NCBI GenBank assembly: GCA_030265145.1
Contig: JARBES010000116.1
Span: 23,013,330 to 23,042,002 of the forward strand
From: Strongylocentrotus pallidus
Lineage: Eukaryota; Echinodermata; Echinoidea; Camarodonta; Strongylocentrotidae
Direction: 5' to 3'
Length of the DNA: 28,673 nt
A program made the position numbers and the translations under genes. Shown piece by piece: positions 23,301 through 27,625 of this stretch. The notes under the pieces were generated by a model. That model saw nothing but the letters and a program-made list of their open reading frames with translations. It did not search any database and was not told the origin of the DNA. Numbering within the stretch: position 1 is the first letter of the stretch; each line of letters opens with the position of its first letter.

Positions 23301-25024
23301 AAAGAGATTATATTTTTGACATTTATTTTTGATTTATTGTATACAGTAACAACTAAATTATTCATACCCCTTGTACTTTCATTTTTTTCTGTGTTTTTCG
23401 TAACTCAAGAATGAAAGATGGACTAGTTGAATGAGGGCATTTGGTGAATACTGTTAGATTTAAGCTTTAGTATGTCACATTCTCAAGAAACTTGGAGAAA
23501 TTAATCCTTCACATACTAGTGATTACAAAATTACAAAACTTGGTAAAGGTATAAATATTTTAGTTGATAACTATATATAAAAAAAAAAAAAAATAGAAAA
23601 GCATGATTTCATTAATTGCTGTCAGGTATTACCTTTGATATAACCCCGTGTGAGGAATGGGCATCAAATAAAAATTAATGCTGTGAATGATAATAATCCA
23701 TTGAATTTATTGATTTTCTTATAGTTTGACAAAGAGCAGTTCTTGCTCACCATGGCCCTGTGTCATACTGTCCATGTACACAAAGAACCAGGTTCATCCA
23801 ATGGAGTCAAGAATGGTACCGTTGGTGAGACACCCATGCTGCAGTATGAAGCATCATCACCAGACGAGAAAGCTCTTGTGGAAGCAGCAAGCCAGTAAGT
23901 CTGATACCGCACACTGATTCTCTGTTTGCATTCATACATTATTCCCACTATCATGTACATTGCTTCTAAAGCATTTGTTGATATGTAGAATTTCTTCCCT
24001 GATTTTTGTTAACGTCACTCCACACAAATGTTAATGCCTCCACTACAAAGTAGCCAGAGGCTTCAAGTTTTCAGACTGTCCGTTCGTCCGTACGTCCCGT
24101 TCTTGTGATCGCGTTATCTTAAGAACCGATTGATGGATTACCGCCACACGTAGGCCATGTATGCATCTTGCAGTTACAATTCTATGAAATAAAAAGAAAA
24201 ATGTGCCATGGACATAAACTTGTGACATAAACAATTCATAAAAGCTTGGGGTCAAAGCTAGGGTTAGGTTTTGTTGTTATTTTTGTTTGTTTGGGTAATT
24301 TGGAAGTACATCATACATGTTAGATCAATGGGTCATAGTATTATGGAAGGTACATGTATACCAATATTTATAATATTTTTACCCTAATCATCTTCACTCC
24401 TTTTCTTCTCATTCTATCGTTTTTGGCCCGCTTGTCTGTACATGTATATATAATTGTTTATTCTTGTTTTATTAATCATAATGATAGTGGGTTCTCGTAT
24501 AGCGCTAATGTCTGTCGCAATTATTACTCCGGCTTTAGTATGGCTGCCATTACGACGCTCTAGCATTTCAAGAAATTAATTCCTGCCAGGTACCCATTTA
24601 CATCACCTGGGTCGAGTGTGCCGAATGTAGATTAATGTCTTACCAATGGACATTAGTGCCGCGGTTGGACGTGAACCGGGGACCTTGTGACCCAGAGTCC
24701 GGTTACGTAACCACTCGACCACAACACCTTTTATCTTGTATCTCATATTATCTCCCCATCTCTCACACTCCCATTAGGTACGGTACAACATTCCTGGGAG
24801 GCACCCAAGAGTACCTGGAGGTCAAGCACAAAGGTCAGACGCTACGCTACCAGATACTTAACATCCTGGAGTTTGACCCGACCCGGAAGTGCATGAGCAT
24901 CATTCTGAAATCACCTACAGGTGTGGATTAATATGAATTCATTTTTGTCCGGTAAAGCTGAAGAATTCAACCCTATCTATCTTCACTAGTCTTTAATGTA
25001 CAGAACAATTTGTTTGAAGTTCAT

Positions 25025-25058
<34 letters not shown>

Positions 25059-26102
25059 GAGAGAGAGAGAATACTAGTTATTGTTAGGATCTTATTTGTA
25101 TCAACTTGTACTCCCTATCTGTGTCACTTCAAGTTGAATCCGAATATATATCAACCTTGCAAATACATGTACAATTATAAAAGATTGTACAACACATGCT
25201 GTTGTGACAAAACCTCCATGGACAATATCCTACACCAACCAAATTCTTAACCCCAACGCAAAACCTAACCTTAAAACCAATTGCAACCCCTACGTGCCAG
25301 AGCCTGTGTGGAGCACTGGACGGGACTTTTGTAGTGACCCGATAAGAAGAAGACCCTTTTGTATACTTATGACAAAATATAGCATGGAGCAATTGTTGCT
25401 AGAGGCTAGAGCAAATGTCATATTGCTGTATGAAATATTTCAAAATGGGCCCAAATTTATTTTCCATACATTTACATGTCCCAAGAGTAATGTAAAAGCA
25501 ATTATAACAATGTGTCTGATTTTTTTTTTTTTGTATGTGTGTTTCATGTTAAAAGGAGAAAATCTGCTTCTGTGCAAAGGTGCTGAGTCATCCCTCTTGA
25601 GAAAGAGCGTCAGCGGGAAGAAGGGCGAAACAGATCAACATGTCAGCGATTATGCTATGGTGAGAAAAACAATAGACCCTGATAATCTAGACCTAGACCT
25701 GTAAGGCTTTCTTAGTGAATATTCAGTTAAACCTACAGTCAAACCTCAATAGAGACTCCCTAAAGTGGCCTTTGAAATTGCCTGTCAACTCAAAATTATT
25801 TTATTGAATTTATCTTTTTGTATGAATGTACGTCTATTTATGTGGGCGCAAGTAGCTTAAGTAGGCAGTGGGGCTTTAAATCAAAATTTTAACTAGAGTA
25901 CATCGAGAATCTCTTTGATGGTTTTGTGGTACTATGTAGGTCACATATATTTAACATTTATCAAATGGCATGTCTCTTTGTTTATCAGGAGGGTCTAAGG
26001 ACACTGTGTTTCGGTCAGAGGAAACTAAGCGATGATACCTACGCAGCGATGGAAGAAAAATTGAGACTAGCCGCTACAGCTTTAGATGAAAGAGAAGAGA
26101 AG
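2216..26102 (+). CDS. ATP11-like: ATP11-type P4-ATPase (phospholipid flippase), partial, 15 exons plus a duplicated block of 4
   Basis: P4-ATPases use ATP to move phospholipids from the outer to the cytosolic leaflet; ATP11 members are known to work with a CDC50/TMEM30 subunit at the plasma membrane and endosomes. Exons translate in order to TM1 ([20 protein letters not shown]), TM2, the actuator domain with DGETNLK, TM3, TM4 with [10 protein letters not shown], the phosphorylation loop [11 protein letters not shown] (phospho-Asp codon 22775-22777), and the nucleotide-binding domain with [12 protein letters not shown] and CKGAES. The blocks [43 protein letters not shown] and EGLRTLC resemble ATP11A/B/C more than other P4 classes, judged from memory. 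Codon phase carries through every junction, giving 582 codons without the duplicate. Missing from the window: the cytosolic N-terminus, and everything from the end of the N domain onward (TGD and GDGxND motifs, TM5-TM10). Which vertebrate paralog is closest cannot be decided here. Exons E-H occur twice around an N gap. Confidence 0.95.
3960..4085. repeat. Degenerate telomere-like CCCTAA repeat
   Basis: Repeated aaccctaaccctaac words mixed with aaactaaaccca and cctaaacct. Similar words recur at 5718-5765 and 25242-25290. The variant units argue for an old interstitial array or a simple-sequence expansion. Confidence 0.75.
4220..4362. mobile_element. Short hAT-like MITE
   Basis: 143 bp bounded by the inverted 14-mers CAGGGATGCCAGTT and AACTGGCATCCCTG. 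The flanking octamers CTTTAAAT (4212-4219) and CTTTTTAT (4363-4370) match at 6 of 8 positions, as expected for a decayed hAT 8-bp target duplication. The interior also pairs partly (caggcaatagcctg; repeated caggccct). Confidence 0.75.
4767..4975. repeat. GA-rich polypurine tract
   Basis: About 210 bases almost wholly A and G on the + strand, mainly (GA)n with AAAG and GGGA variants. It underlies the chance ORF 4701-5033 with Glu/Arg repeats, which I do not regard as coding. Confidence 0.92.
5829..6131. mobile_element. Palindromic MITE, copy 1
   Basis: About 300 bp. The left end, GGGGGGTGTTTCACAAAGAT followed by cctaagt and taagttggactta, pairs with the reverse complement of the right end (ggtggtgtttatcaaagatc, then cctaagttgaactta). 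Arms are about 60 bases. The family of the source transposon is not clear and no confident target duplication is seen. Confidence 0.75.
6171..6260. mobile_element. Solo end related to the palindromic MITE
   Basis: ctggggagtgtttcaaaaag followed by actaagatcgacttttaagt resembles one arm of the neighbouring MITE. It is followed by a small hairpin, ggcaggccgttcatgcc. No opposite arm was found. Confidence 0.5.
6704..6784 (+). CDS. ATP11-like: Exon B: TM1-TM2 loop and TM2
   Basis: 81 nt, 27 codons, phase 0 to 0, reading [19 protein letters not shown] followed by SMIKQ. Acceptor ttacag, donor gtaaag. It matches the TM1-TM2 turn (DTPxSPxTS) and TM2 of ATP11 proteins. Being a multiple of three, it could be skipped without a frame change, but TM2 would be lost. 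Two copies of a palindromic MITE in opposite orientation lie on either side of it. Confidence 0.94.
6836..7394. mobile_element. Palindromic MITE, copy 2, opposite interior orientation, with a nested insertion
   Basis: The left end GGGGGGTGTTTCACAAAGAT and right end ...ctttgtgaaacacccccc are inverted repeats. The interior (7060-6960 read backward) matches copy 1, so the two copies are inverted relative to each other around exon B. About 220 bases at 7111-7333 interrupt the right arm. The right arm also holds a small expansion of gagtta units (7334-7360). Confidence 0.75.
7111..7333 (-). mobile_element. Nested retroposon 3' end, minus strand
   Basis: The insertion reads on the minus strand to aataaaacccttattgaatt and a GAATTGAA tail. 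That is the look of the 3' UTR and tail of a 5'-truncated LINE or a SINE. It sits cleanly inside a MITE arm and so is younger than that MITE. No coding part is present, so the clade is unknown. Confidence 0.5.
8266..8760. repeat. Two-copy tandem duplication, about 237-bp period
   Basis: Units 8266-8490 and 8503-8760 share cttttcaat, atactcag.catttg, gaaattagctatta, cacaacccactt and gtaagcaaacac in the same order, with many substitutions and small indels. Confidence 0.85.
8980..9178 (+). mobile_element. Possible LINE 3' UTR, plus strand
   Basis: An AT-rich stretch ends aataaacaatttgaattgaa followed by atgaattg, like the tail seen on the minus strand at 7111. Directly after it caagttcaagttcatc begins, which read backward looks like a second tail pointing the other way. 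No reverse transcriptase remnant is visible. Confidence 0.3.
9575..9682 (+). CDS. ATP11-like: Exon C: start of actuator domain ([15 protein letters not shown])
   Basis: 108 nt, 36 codons, phase 0 to 0. It reads [20 protein letters not shown] and then [16 protein letters not shown]. The [15 protein letters not shown] block is highly typical of class VI P4-ATPases directly after TM2. Acceptor gtccag, donor gtgagt. An internal gtaaac sits at GAG-GTA-AAC but lies inside the conserved block. Confidence 0.96.
9868..9965 (-). mobile_element. SINE fragment, minus strand
   Basis: Contains ctgggtatccatctactact, then cctgggtggag, gtagtttgatgtcttgccaa and aggatataagtgccatgg. This is the reverse of the SINE core seen at 14391-14681 (cctttggcaagacattaatc...gggtacctgg). 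Only the core is recognisable. Confidence 0.55.
10645..10880. repeat. CT-rich polypyrimidine tract
   Basis: About 235 bases of CTCTTT and CT repeats on the + strand. It gives rise to Ser/Leu/Phe ORFs on + and Arg/Lys/Glu ORFs on the minus strand, none credible as genes. Confidence 0.92.
11265..11382. repeat. CT-rich tract ending in pure (CT)n
   Basis: CTTT repeats pass into about 24 uninterrupted CT units at 11333-11382. It lies about 110 bases upstream of the exon D acceptor. Confidence 0.92.
11494..11622 (+). CDS. ATP11-like: Exon D: actuator domain with DGET motif
   Basis: 129 nt, 43 codons, phase 0 to 0, starting [20 protein letters not shown] and ending [16 protein letters not shown] is the P4-ATPase version of the TGES dephosphorylation motif of the actuator domain; the Glu is the expected catalytic residue and is intact. 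Acceptor gatag, donor gtacat. A long CT tract ends about 110 bases upstream of the acceptor. Confidence 0.97.
11755..11935. mobile_element. Possible palindromic MITE with GCG-rich ends
   Basis: attaatttttgcggatttcg near the left end faces gcgcgaaaaattaat near the right end as an imperfect inverted repeat. Subterminal gcgcaaatttt and acgcaaattt repeat inside. It differs in composition from the AT-rich intron. Ends and target duplication are not certain. Confidence 0.45.
12383..13345. other. Intron segment shared by both copies, retroposon-like 3' end
   Basis: Ends in a run resembling a transcript 3' end, gtgctgaataactaaaaat and AATAAAAAAT, with gctgaataaataataataat in copy 2. This could be the 3' UTR of an old non-LTR element, but no coding part is present. 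A minus-strand ORF at 12796-13032 is not kept open in copy 2 and is therefore unlikely to be a gene. Confidence 0.35.
13495..13664 (+). CDS. ATP11-like: Exon E, copy 1: actuator domain, C-terminal half
   Basis: 170 nt, entering in phase 0 and leaving with 2 nt of a codon. It reads [20 protein letters not shown], then [20 protein letters not shown] and [16 protein letters not shown]. The [15 protein letters not shown] block is typical of ATP11 proteins. Acceptor actacag; donor gtaatt, copied 39 bases downstream by a short tandem duplication. Copy 2 (17949-18118) encodes the same peptide with two silent differences. Confidence 0.94.
13654..13732 (+). repeat. 39-bp tandem duplication spanning the exon E donor
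   Basis: Unit ctactcaaaagtaatttttc and following bases to aacct is repeated once, so the 5' splice site at 13665 is copied at 13704. The same arrangement is at 18119 and 18158 in copy 2. Reading through the first donor meets a TAA at once (AAG-TAA). Confidence 0.9.
14106..14170 (+). CDS. ATP11-like: Exon F, copy 1: actuator domain ([15 protein letters not shown])
   Basis: 65 nt, entering with 2 nt carried over (AA + G = Lys) and leaving with 1 nt. The peptide is [20 protein letters not shown] followed by VY. ENxLLRGxxLKNTE is a conserved P4-ATPase block. Acceptor ttcag, donor gtaagt. Copy 2 differs by one silent AAA/AAG change. Confidence 0.94.
14391..14681 (+). mobile_element. tRNA-derived SINE, copy 1 allele, head partly lost
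   Basis: Has a degraded B-box-like ggggtttaaatccc, then cctttggcaagacattaatc, gggtacctgg, tgagcgctacagttgccgga and a tail gctatattattattattat. The A-box region seen in copy 2 is shortened. It ends about 40 bases before the exon G acceptor. Confidence 0.8.
14724..14805 (+). CDS. ATP11-like: Exon G, copy 1: end of actuator domain before TM3
   Basis: 82 nt, completing [20 protein letters not shown] and then QKFSCIET across the junctions. GxAVYTGxETKM is a strongly conserved P4 block. Acceptor ctacag, donor gtgagt. The sequence is identical to copy 2 at 19182-19263. A SINE ends about 40 bases upstream of the acceptor in both copies. Confidence 0.95.
15195..15555. mobile_element. Copy-1-specific insertion, arm of an inverted repeat
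   Basis: Absent from the matching place in copy 2 (about 19707-19742). Its right part (15426-15550) contains caaagatttttacttttttg, gaagcacttcaagatcattt and ggcttcaatattacaccaac, which recur in reverse complement at about 15880-16033. Probably a dispersed non-autonomous element. Confidence 0.65.
15670..15820 (+). CDS. ATP11-like: Exon H, copy 1: TM3 and TM3-TM4 luminal loop
   Basis: 151 nt, entering with 2 nt carried over and leaving in phase 0. The peptide begins [20 protein letters not shown], a membrane helix, and continues [20 protein letters not shown] to the end. Acceptor tccag, donor gtaagg. It differs from copy 2 at six positions, all silent. The exon lies between two arms of an inverted repeat (15426-15550 and about 15880-16033) and 213 bases before the N gap. 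Confidence 0.93.
15880..16033. mobile_element. Second, inverted copy of the 15426-15550 element, cut by the gap
   Basis: Reverse complement begins caaagatttttacttttttg and goes on through gcttcaatattacacca and aacattgttaaacaat, matching 15426-15550 with scattered changes. It stops at the N run, so its outer part is missing. Confidence 0.8.
16034..16133. other. Assembly gap, exactly 100 N
   Basis: A run of exactly 100 N, the usual placeholder for a scaffold gap of unknown size. It lies at the junction of the two copies of the exon E-H block and in a repeat arm. Confidence 0.98.
16252..16753. mobile_element. Copy-2-specific insertion of about 500 bp, unclassified
   Basis: Interrupts sequence that is continuous in copy 1 at 12500-12503. 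Internal composition is more GC-rich than the intron (for example ggttcagtagtcgcttgtga). A minus-strand ORF of 63 codons (16526-16717) has no recognisable similarity. No clear terminal repeats were found by eye. Confidence 0.6.
17606..17761. mobile_element. Tc1/mariner-type MITE, 156 bp
   Basis: Inverted ends CAGTAGGCTTGCAGGTGTAC and the reverse complement of ...caagcctactg, about 38 bases long with only two mismatches, running into GA/CT repeats. Both sides are TA, the target duplication of Tc1/mariner elements. The interior holds two agtcctgaaaa(a)ggact hairpins. Copy 1 of the duplicated block lacks it. Confidence 0.9.
17949..18118 (+). CDS. ATP11-like: Exon E, copy 2 (duplicate)
   Basis: 170 nt with the same splice phases and the same encoded peptide as 13495-13664. 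The two base differences are silent (CGA/CGG and GTT/GTC). The duplicated donor 39 bases downstream is present here too. This is most simply the other haplotype of the same exon. Confidence 0.93.
18558..18622 (+). CDS. ATP11-like: Exon F, copy 2 (duplicate)
   Basis: 65 nt, same phases and same peptide as 14106-14170, with one silent difference. Its acceptor differs slightly (ttgtag against ttcag in copy 1). The donor gtaagt is unchanged. Confidence 0.93.
18851..19140 (+). mobile_element. tRNA-derived SINE, copy 2 allele, fuller head
   Basis: Opens gaggtgttgtggtgtagtag and has a near-perfect B box, GGTTCAAATCC, at about 18903. It goes on with cctttgacaagacattaatc, gggtacctgg and gctgtacaagaac, and ends in an ATT tail. 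It is 290 bp, homologous to 14391-14681. Confidence 0.85.
19182..19263 (+). CDS. ATP11-like: Exon G, copy 2 (duplicate)
   Basis: 82 nt, identical base for base to 14724-14805. The donor is gtgagt. The intron behind it carries about 45 extra bases (a TTTG run and neighbours) compared with copy 1. Confidence 0.94.
19835..19985 (+). CDS. ATP11-like: Exon H, copy 2 (duplicate)
   Basis: 151 nt encoding the same TM3 segment as 15670-15820, with six silent differences. Its phase-0 end joins in frame to exon I at 20503, so this copy is continuous with the downstream gene without crossing the gap. Confidence 0.94.
20046..20130 (-). mobile_element. SINE core fragment, minus strand
   Basis: cctggtacccaaccatttac, tccacttggatgaag and gtttaatgttttctcaaagg are a diverged reverse of the SINE core at 18930-19000. 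Confidence 0.5.
20176..20391 (+). mobile_element. Second SINE family with tRNA-Met-like head
   Basis: The head reads ggtggctcagtggtagagca, an A box, then gtggtctcataaccagg, which has the form of an anticodon arm with CAT. A degenerate B box, ggttctgggtcc, follows. The body has cctttggtaaggcattaatc and gaggacctaaagctgtctgt, with a tail of aaacaaacaaaaccaacc. No pairing 3' acceptor stem is present, so it is not a tRNA gene. Confidence 0.8.
20503..20584 (+). CDS. ATP11-like: Exon I: TM4 with PISL motif
   Basis: 82 nt, phase 0 in and 1 nt out. The peptide is [20 protein letters not shown] then ISLYVTI. PISL in TM4 is the P4-ATPase replacement for the ion-binding PEGL of other P-type ATPases and lies in the lipid path. 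Acceptor cacag, donor gtaagt. Confidence 0.96.
21019..21264. mobile_element. TIR element, 246 bp, with internal sub-repeats
   Basis: Ends gaggggtcagtgacacaaag (then acgtaa) and the reverse complement gagggttcagtgacacaaag (then acgtaa) match at 25 of 26 positions. The word gttaagtcttTgtgt recurs inside at about 21107, 21159 and 21238. Flanks aacatatc and aacattat share their first five bases, a possible decayed 8-bp target duplication, so hAT-like is possible. Confidence 0.8.
21604..21780. repeat. GA-rich polypurine tract
   Basis: About 175 bases of GA, GAAA and GGGA repeats on the + strand, about 145 bases before exon J. ORFs over it on both strands are low complexity. Confidence 0.9.
21924..21982 (+). 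CDS. ATP11-like: Exon J: end of TM4 ([20 protein letters not shown])
   Basis: 59 nt completing a Glu codon across the junction, phase 0 out. [11 protein letters not shown] is a hallmark of ATP11-type flippases at the cytosolic end of TM4. Acceptor tttacag, donor gtaaga. Confidence 0.95.
22122..22281. mobile_element. Tc1/mariner-type MITE, 160 bp
   Basis: Perfect inverted ends CAGTCAAACCTG and CAGGTTTGACTG, flanked on both sides by TA. The interior has repeated ggccac/gtggcc words and ctgtctataaaggcc. A lone end of the same kind begins at 25736. Confidence 0.9.
22385..22600. repeat. Purine-rich tract
   Basis: Imperfect GA, GAAA and GGGAG repeats with short interruptions, about 100 bases before exon K. 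Confidence 0.8.
22700..22897 (+). CDS. ATP11-like: Exon K: phosphorylation domain with DKTGT
   Basis: 198 nt, 66 codons, phase 0 to 0. It contains [20 protein letters not shown], then [19 protein letters not shown], and ends in an acidic stretch, EGEAEDE. The Asp of DKTGT (codon 22775-22777) is the residue phosphorylated in the catalytic cycle and is intact. Base composition is clearly more GC-rich than the flanking introns. Acceptor aacag, donor gtaagt. Confidence 0.98.
22898..23724. other. Intron K-L, nothing recognised
   Basis: AT-rich intron with an A-run at about 23579-23593. No repeat family, inverted repeat or coding signal was seen. Confidence 0.6.
23725..23894 (+). CDS. ATP11-like: Exon L: nucleotide-binding domain ([17 protein letters not shown])
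   Basis: 170 nt, phase 0 in and 2 nt out. It reads [20 protein letters not shown], a variable stretch, then [24 protein letters not shown] and SPDExALV are standard P4 N-domain blocks. Acceptor ttatag, donor gtaagt. Confidence 0.96.
24024..24190. repeat. Dispersed repeat with CCGT/CGTC core
   Basis: gtccgttcgtccgtacgtcc followed by gtgatcgcgttatcttaaga and accgattgatggatt. This kind of motif (CGTC run, then gtgatcgcgat and tcaagaaccg) recurs in many marine invertebrate genomes, to my knowledge. Its class is uncertain. Confidence 0.5.
24470..24730 (-). mobile_element. tRNA-derived SINE, minus strand
   Basis: Read on the minus strand: ggtgttgtggtcgagtggtt (tRNA-like A box region), ccccggttcacgtcc (B box), ccattggtaagacattaatc, gggtacctgg and a tail region tagcgctatacgagaac. 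It is the same family as 14391 and 18851 in the opposite orientation, and ends about 50 bases before exon M. Confidence 0.8.
24778..24920 (+). CDS. ATP11-like: Exon M: nucleotide-binding domain (YGTTFLG ... [12 protein letters not shown])
   Basis: 143 nt, entering with 2 nt carried over (CA + G = Gln) and leaving with 1 nt. It reads [20 protein letters not shown], then [20 protein letters not shown] and PT. It corresponds to YGFTFxG and LxFDxxRRRMSV of the family; RKCMS in place of RRRMS is a mild departure. Acceptor attag, donor gtgtgg. Confidence 0.95.
25026..25070. repeat. (GA)n microsatellite
   Basis: About 22 GA units with one T interruption. Confidence 0.95.
25556..25659 (+). CDS. ATP11-like: Exon N: ATP-binding segment with CKGAES
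   Basis: 104 nt, entering with 1 nt carried over and leaving in phase 0. It reads [20 protein letters not shown], then [15 protein letters not shown]. The Lys of KGA is the conserved nucleotide-pocket lysine. Acceptor aaaag behind a T-run and a TG-rich stretch; donor gtgaga. Confidence 0.95.
25736..25780. mobile_element. Solo end of the 22122-type MITE
   Basis: TA then CAGTCAAACCTCAATAGAGA and ccctaaagtggcc match the left end of the element at 22122. No right end was found. Confidence 0.55.
25989..26102 (+). CDS. ATP11-like: Exon O: nucleotide-binding domain (EGLRTLC ... LDEREEK)
   Basis: 114 nt, 38 codons, phase 0 to 0, reading [20 protein letters not shown], then [24 protein letters not shown] and AxxALxxREEK are conserved in ATP11 proteins. 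Acceptor tatcag, donor gtaaga. It is the last exon in the window; the next family block (GATAVEDxLQ) was not found in 26103-28673. Confidence 0.96.
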
Positions 26103-26758
26103 GTAAGAAGATTGATGGTTCTTTTTCCACGTTCAGTACAATAAGCCAGTTCGTAAATAGATTCGGACCGCATGACCCCCAAATATCCACAGATCTTTTA
26201 CACTATGGATACTTCCCACTTGTGCATTTTAGAATAATCACTGTCGAAGTGATGGAGGTGCTTCATGAATACCTTTTGTTTGCCCTCTTGAGAAGAATAC
26301 TTCCACCTGTGTATCAGATAAATGTACTGTCGGTACATAAATGAATACTAATTACATAACTTTCATGAGCACGATACGAGTATTTGTCTCAATGGTTTTA
26401 CAATTTGAGAACGAATGACCTTTATCTGCACATGCGCAAATCCTAATTACGAACTCGCTTATGGTTAAGGTTAAACGAAATTAATTAGCAGGATGCTTTG
26501 GAACAATTAAATTAATGCAGTGGCAACTAAACCTACACACCTTTATAGGTGCAAAATCATTGTAGGGAAATAGTGTTGATAATATAACAATGCCTAGTGC
26601 GACATGAATATTTAACAAAAATAAGTTTCTTTCTCATAATTTATTTTTGTTTCAAAAACATGGAGTGAGCGCGCTCACGCACTGAAAAGTAAAATATTTC
26701 AAACGAACAAGATCTGGTGTACCGGTAAAACTGCATTTAGTAGTAGAGGCGGCGCTCC

Positions 26759-26788
26759 GGGGTTGGGGGGGGGGGAGGGGGCACGGGG
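26759..26788 (+). other. Potential G-quadruplex run
   Basis: GGGG-TT-G11-A-GGGGG-CAC-GGGG, four or more G-tracts separated by loops of 1-3 bases. It directly precedes the C-rich minisatellite. Confidence 0.75.
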
Positions 26789-26820
26789 TGATACATGTAC
26801 TTTTTCGAGGACCATAAACA

Positions 26821-27625
26821 ACTCCCCCTTATTATGTAGGAAACGTGGCCCTTTTCCTTTGTAAGAAGTGCCCCTTCCCTTCCTAACAAGTGGCCCTGTT
26901 CACCTCTGATAAATGCCCCTTTTATTTTGACAAATGCTCCTTTTCCTTTTTAATAAGTGCCCCCCCCCCGTTCCTTGTGATTAGTGCCCTCAATGTTTTA
27001 ATAAAATGTTACCTCTGATAAATGCCCCTATCAAAAATTATAGGTGCCCCTTTTTTCTTGGAAAAAGTGTCCCTTTTCCATTCTCATAAATGCCCTTTAC
27101 ATCTCTAGTAAATGGTTTCAGGTACGAGTAGTTTAAGTGCTCATTTTCAACTCTTTCTTATTTTTTGTTATTAACGTACTCCTTTTTACTTCTAATAAGT
27201 CCCCCTTTCAAATCCGAGAGGTGCCCGTTTTATTTGACAGTTGCTCCTTTTCCTCTGTGATAATTGCCCTTCCCCTTCTGATACGTGCTACTATTCAACT
27301 CTGATGAATGCCCCTTATATTTTGACACATGCACCTTTTTCTTTCTAATAAATGCCCTTTTTTATTATGATAAGTGCCTCTTTTCCTTTTTATGAAGATC
27401 CTCTTTCCCCTCTCATAAATGCTCCTTTTCACCTCAGATAAAAGCCCTATTAAAATATGATAGGTGTCCTTTTGCGTTTGATAATGTCCCTTTTTTATGC
27501 TCATAAGTACCCTTTTCATCTCTAGTGAGTGCCTAGGCTTTTCATCTGCGAGAAATGCACCTTTTTTCATTTCTGTTAATTGCACTTTTTTAATCTGACA
27601 CTGGTTTCTTCTATTTTCTAATAAG
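26821..27625. repeat. Diverged ~22-bp minisatellite, about 34 units
   Basis: Units of 20-26 bases follow the pattern TGCCCCTTTTCCTTTCTGAT plus AA/AG, with the segments tgccc, a pyrimidine run and (c/t)taataa(a/g) in register throughout. The minus-strand ORF at 27295-27585 is a product of the array. Two halves show higher-order similarity. Confidence 0.85.

Noticed and set aside
24635-24931. 98-codon + ORF starting upstream of exon M
   Set aside because: Its first part is a reversed SINE; only the part from 24778 is real exon, supported by phase and family match.
27295-27585. 96-codon minus-strand ORF with repeated Lys/Arg-rich motifs
   Set aside because: It coincides with the minisatellite; the ~22-base period rotates the frame and gives the look of a repeat protein.
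26821-27625. CRISPR-like array of regularly spaced repeats
   Set aside because: Units are contiguous without spacers, strongly diverged, and sit in a eukaryotic intron.
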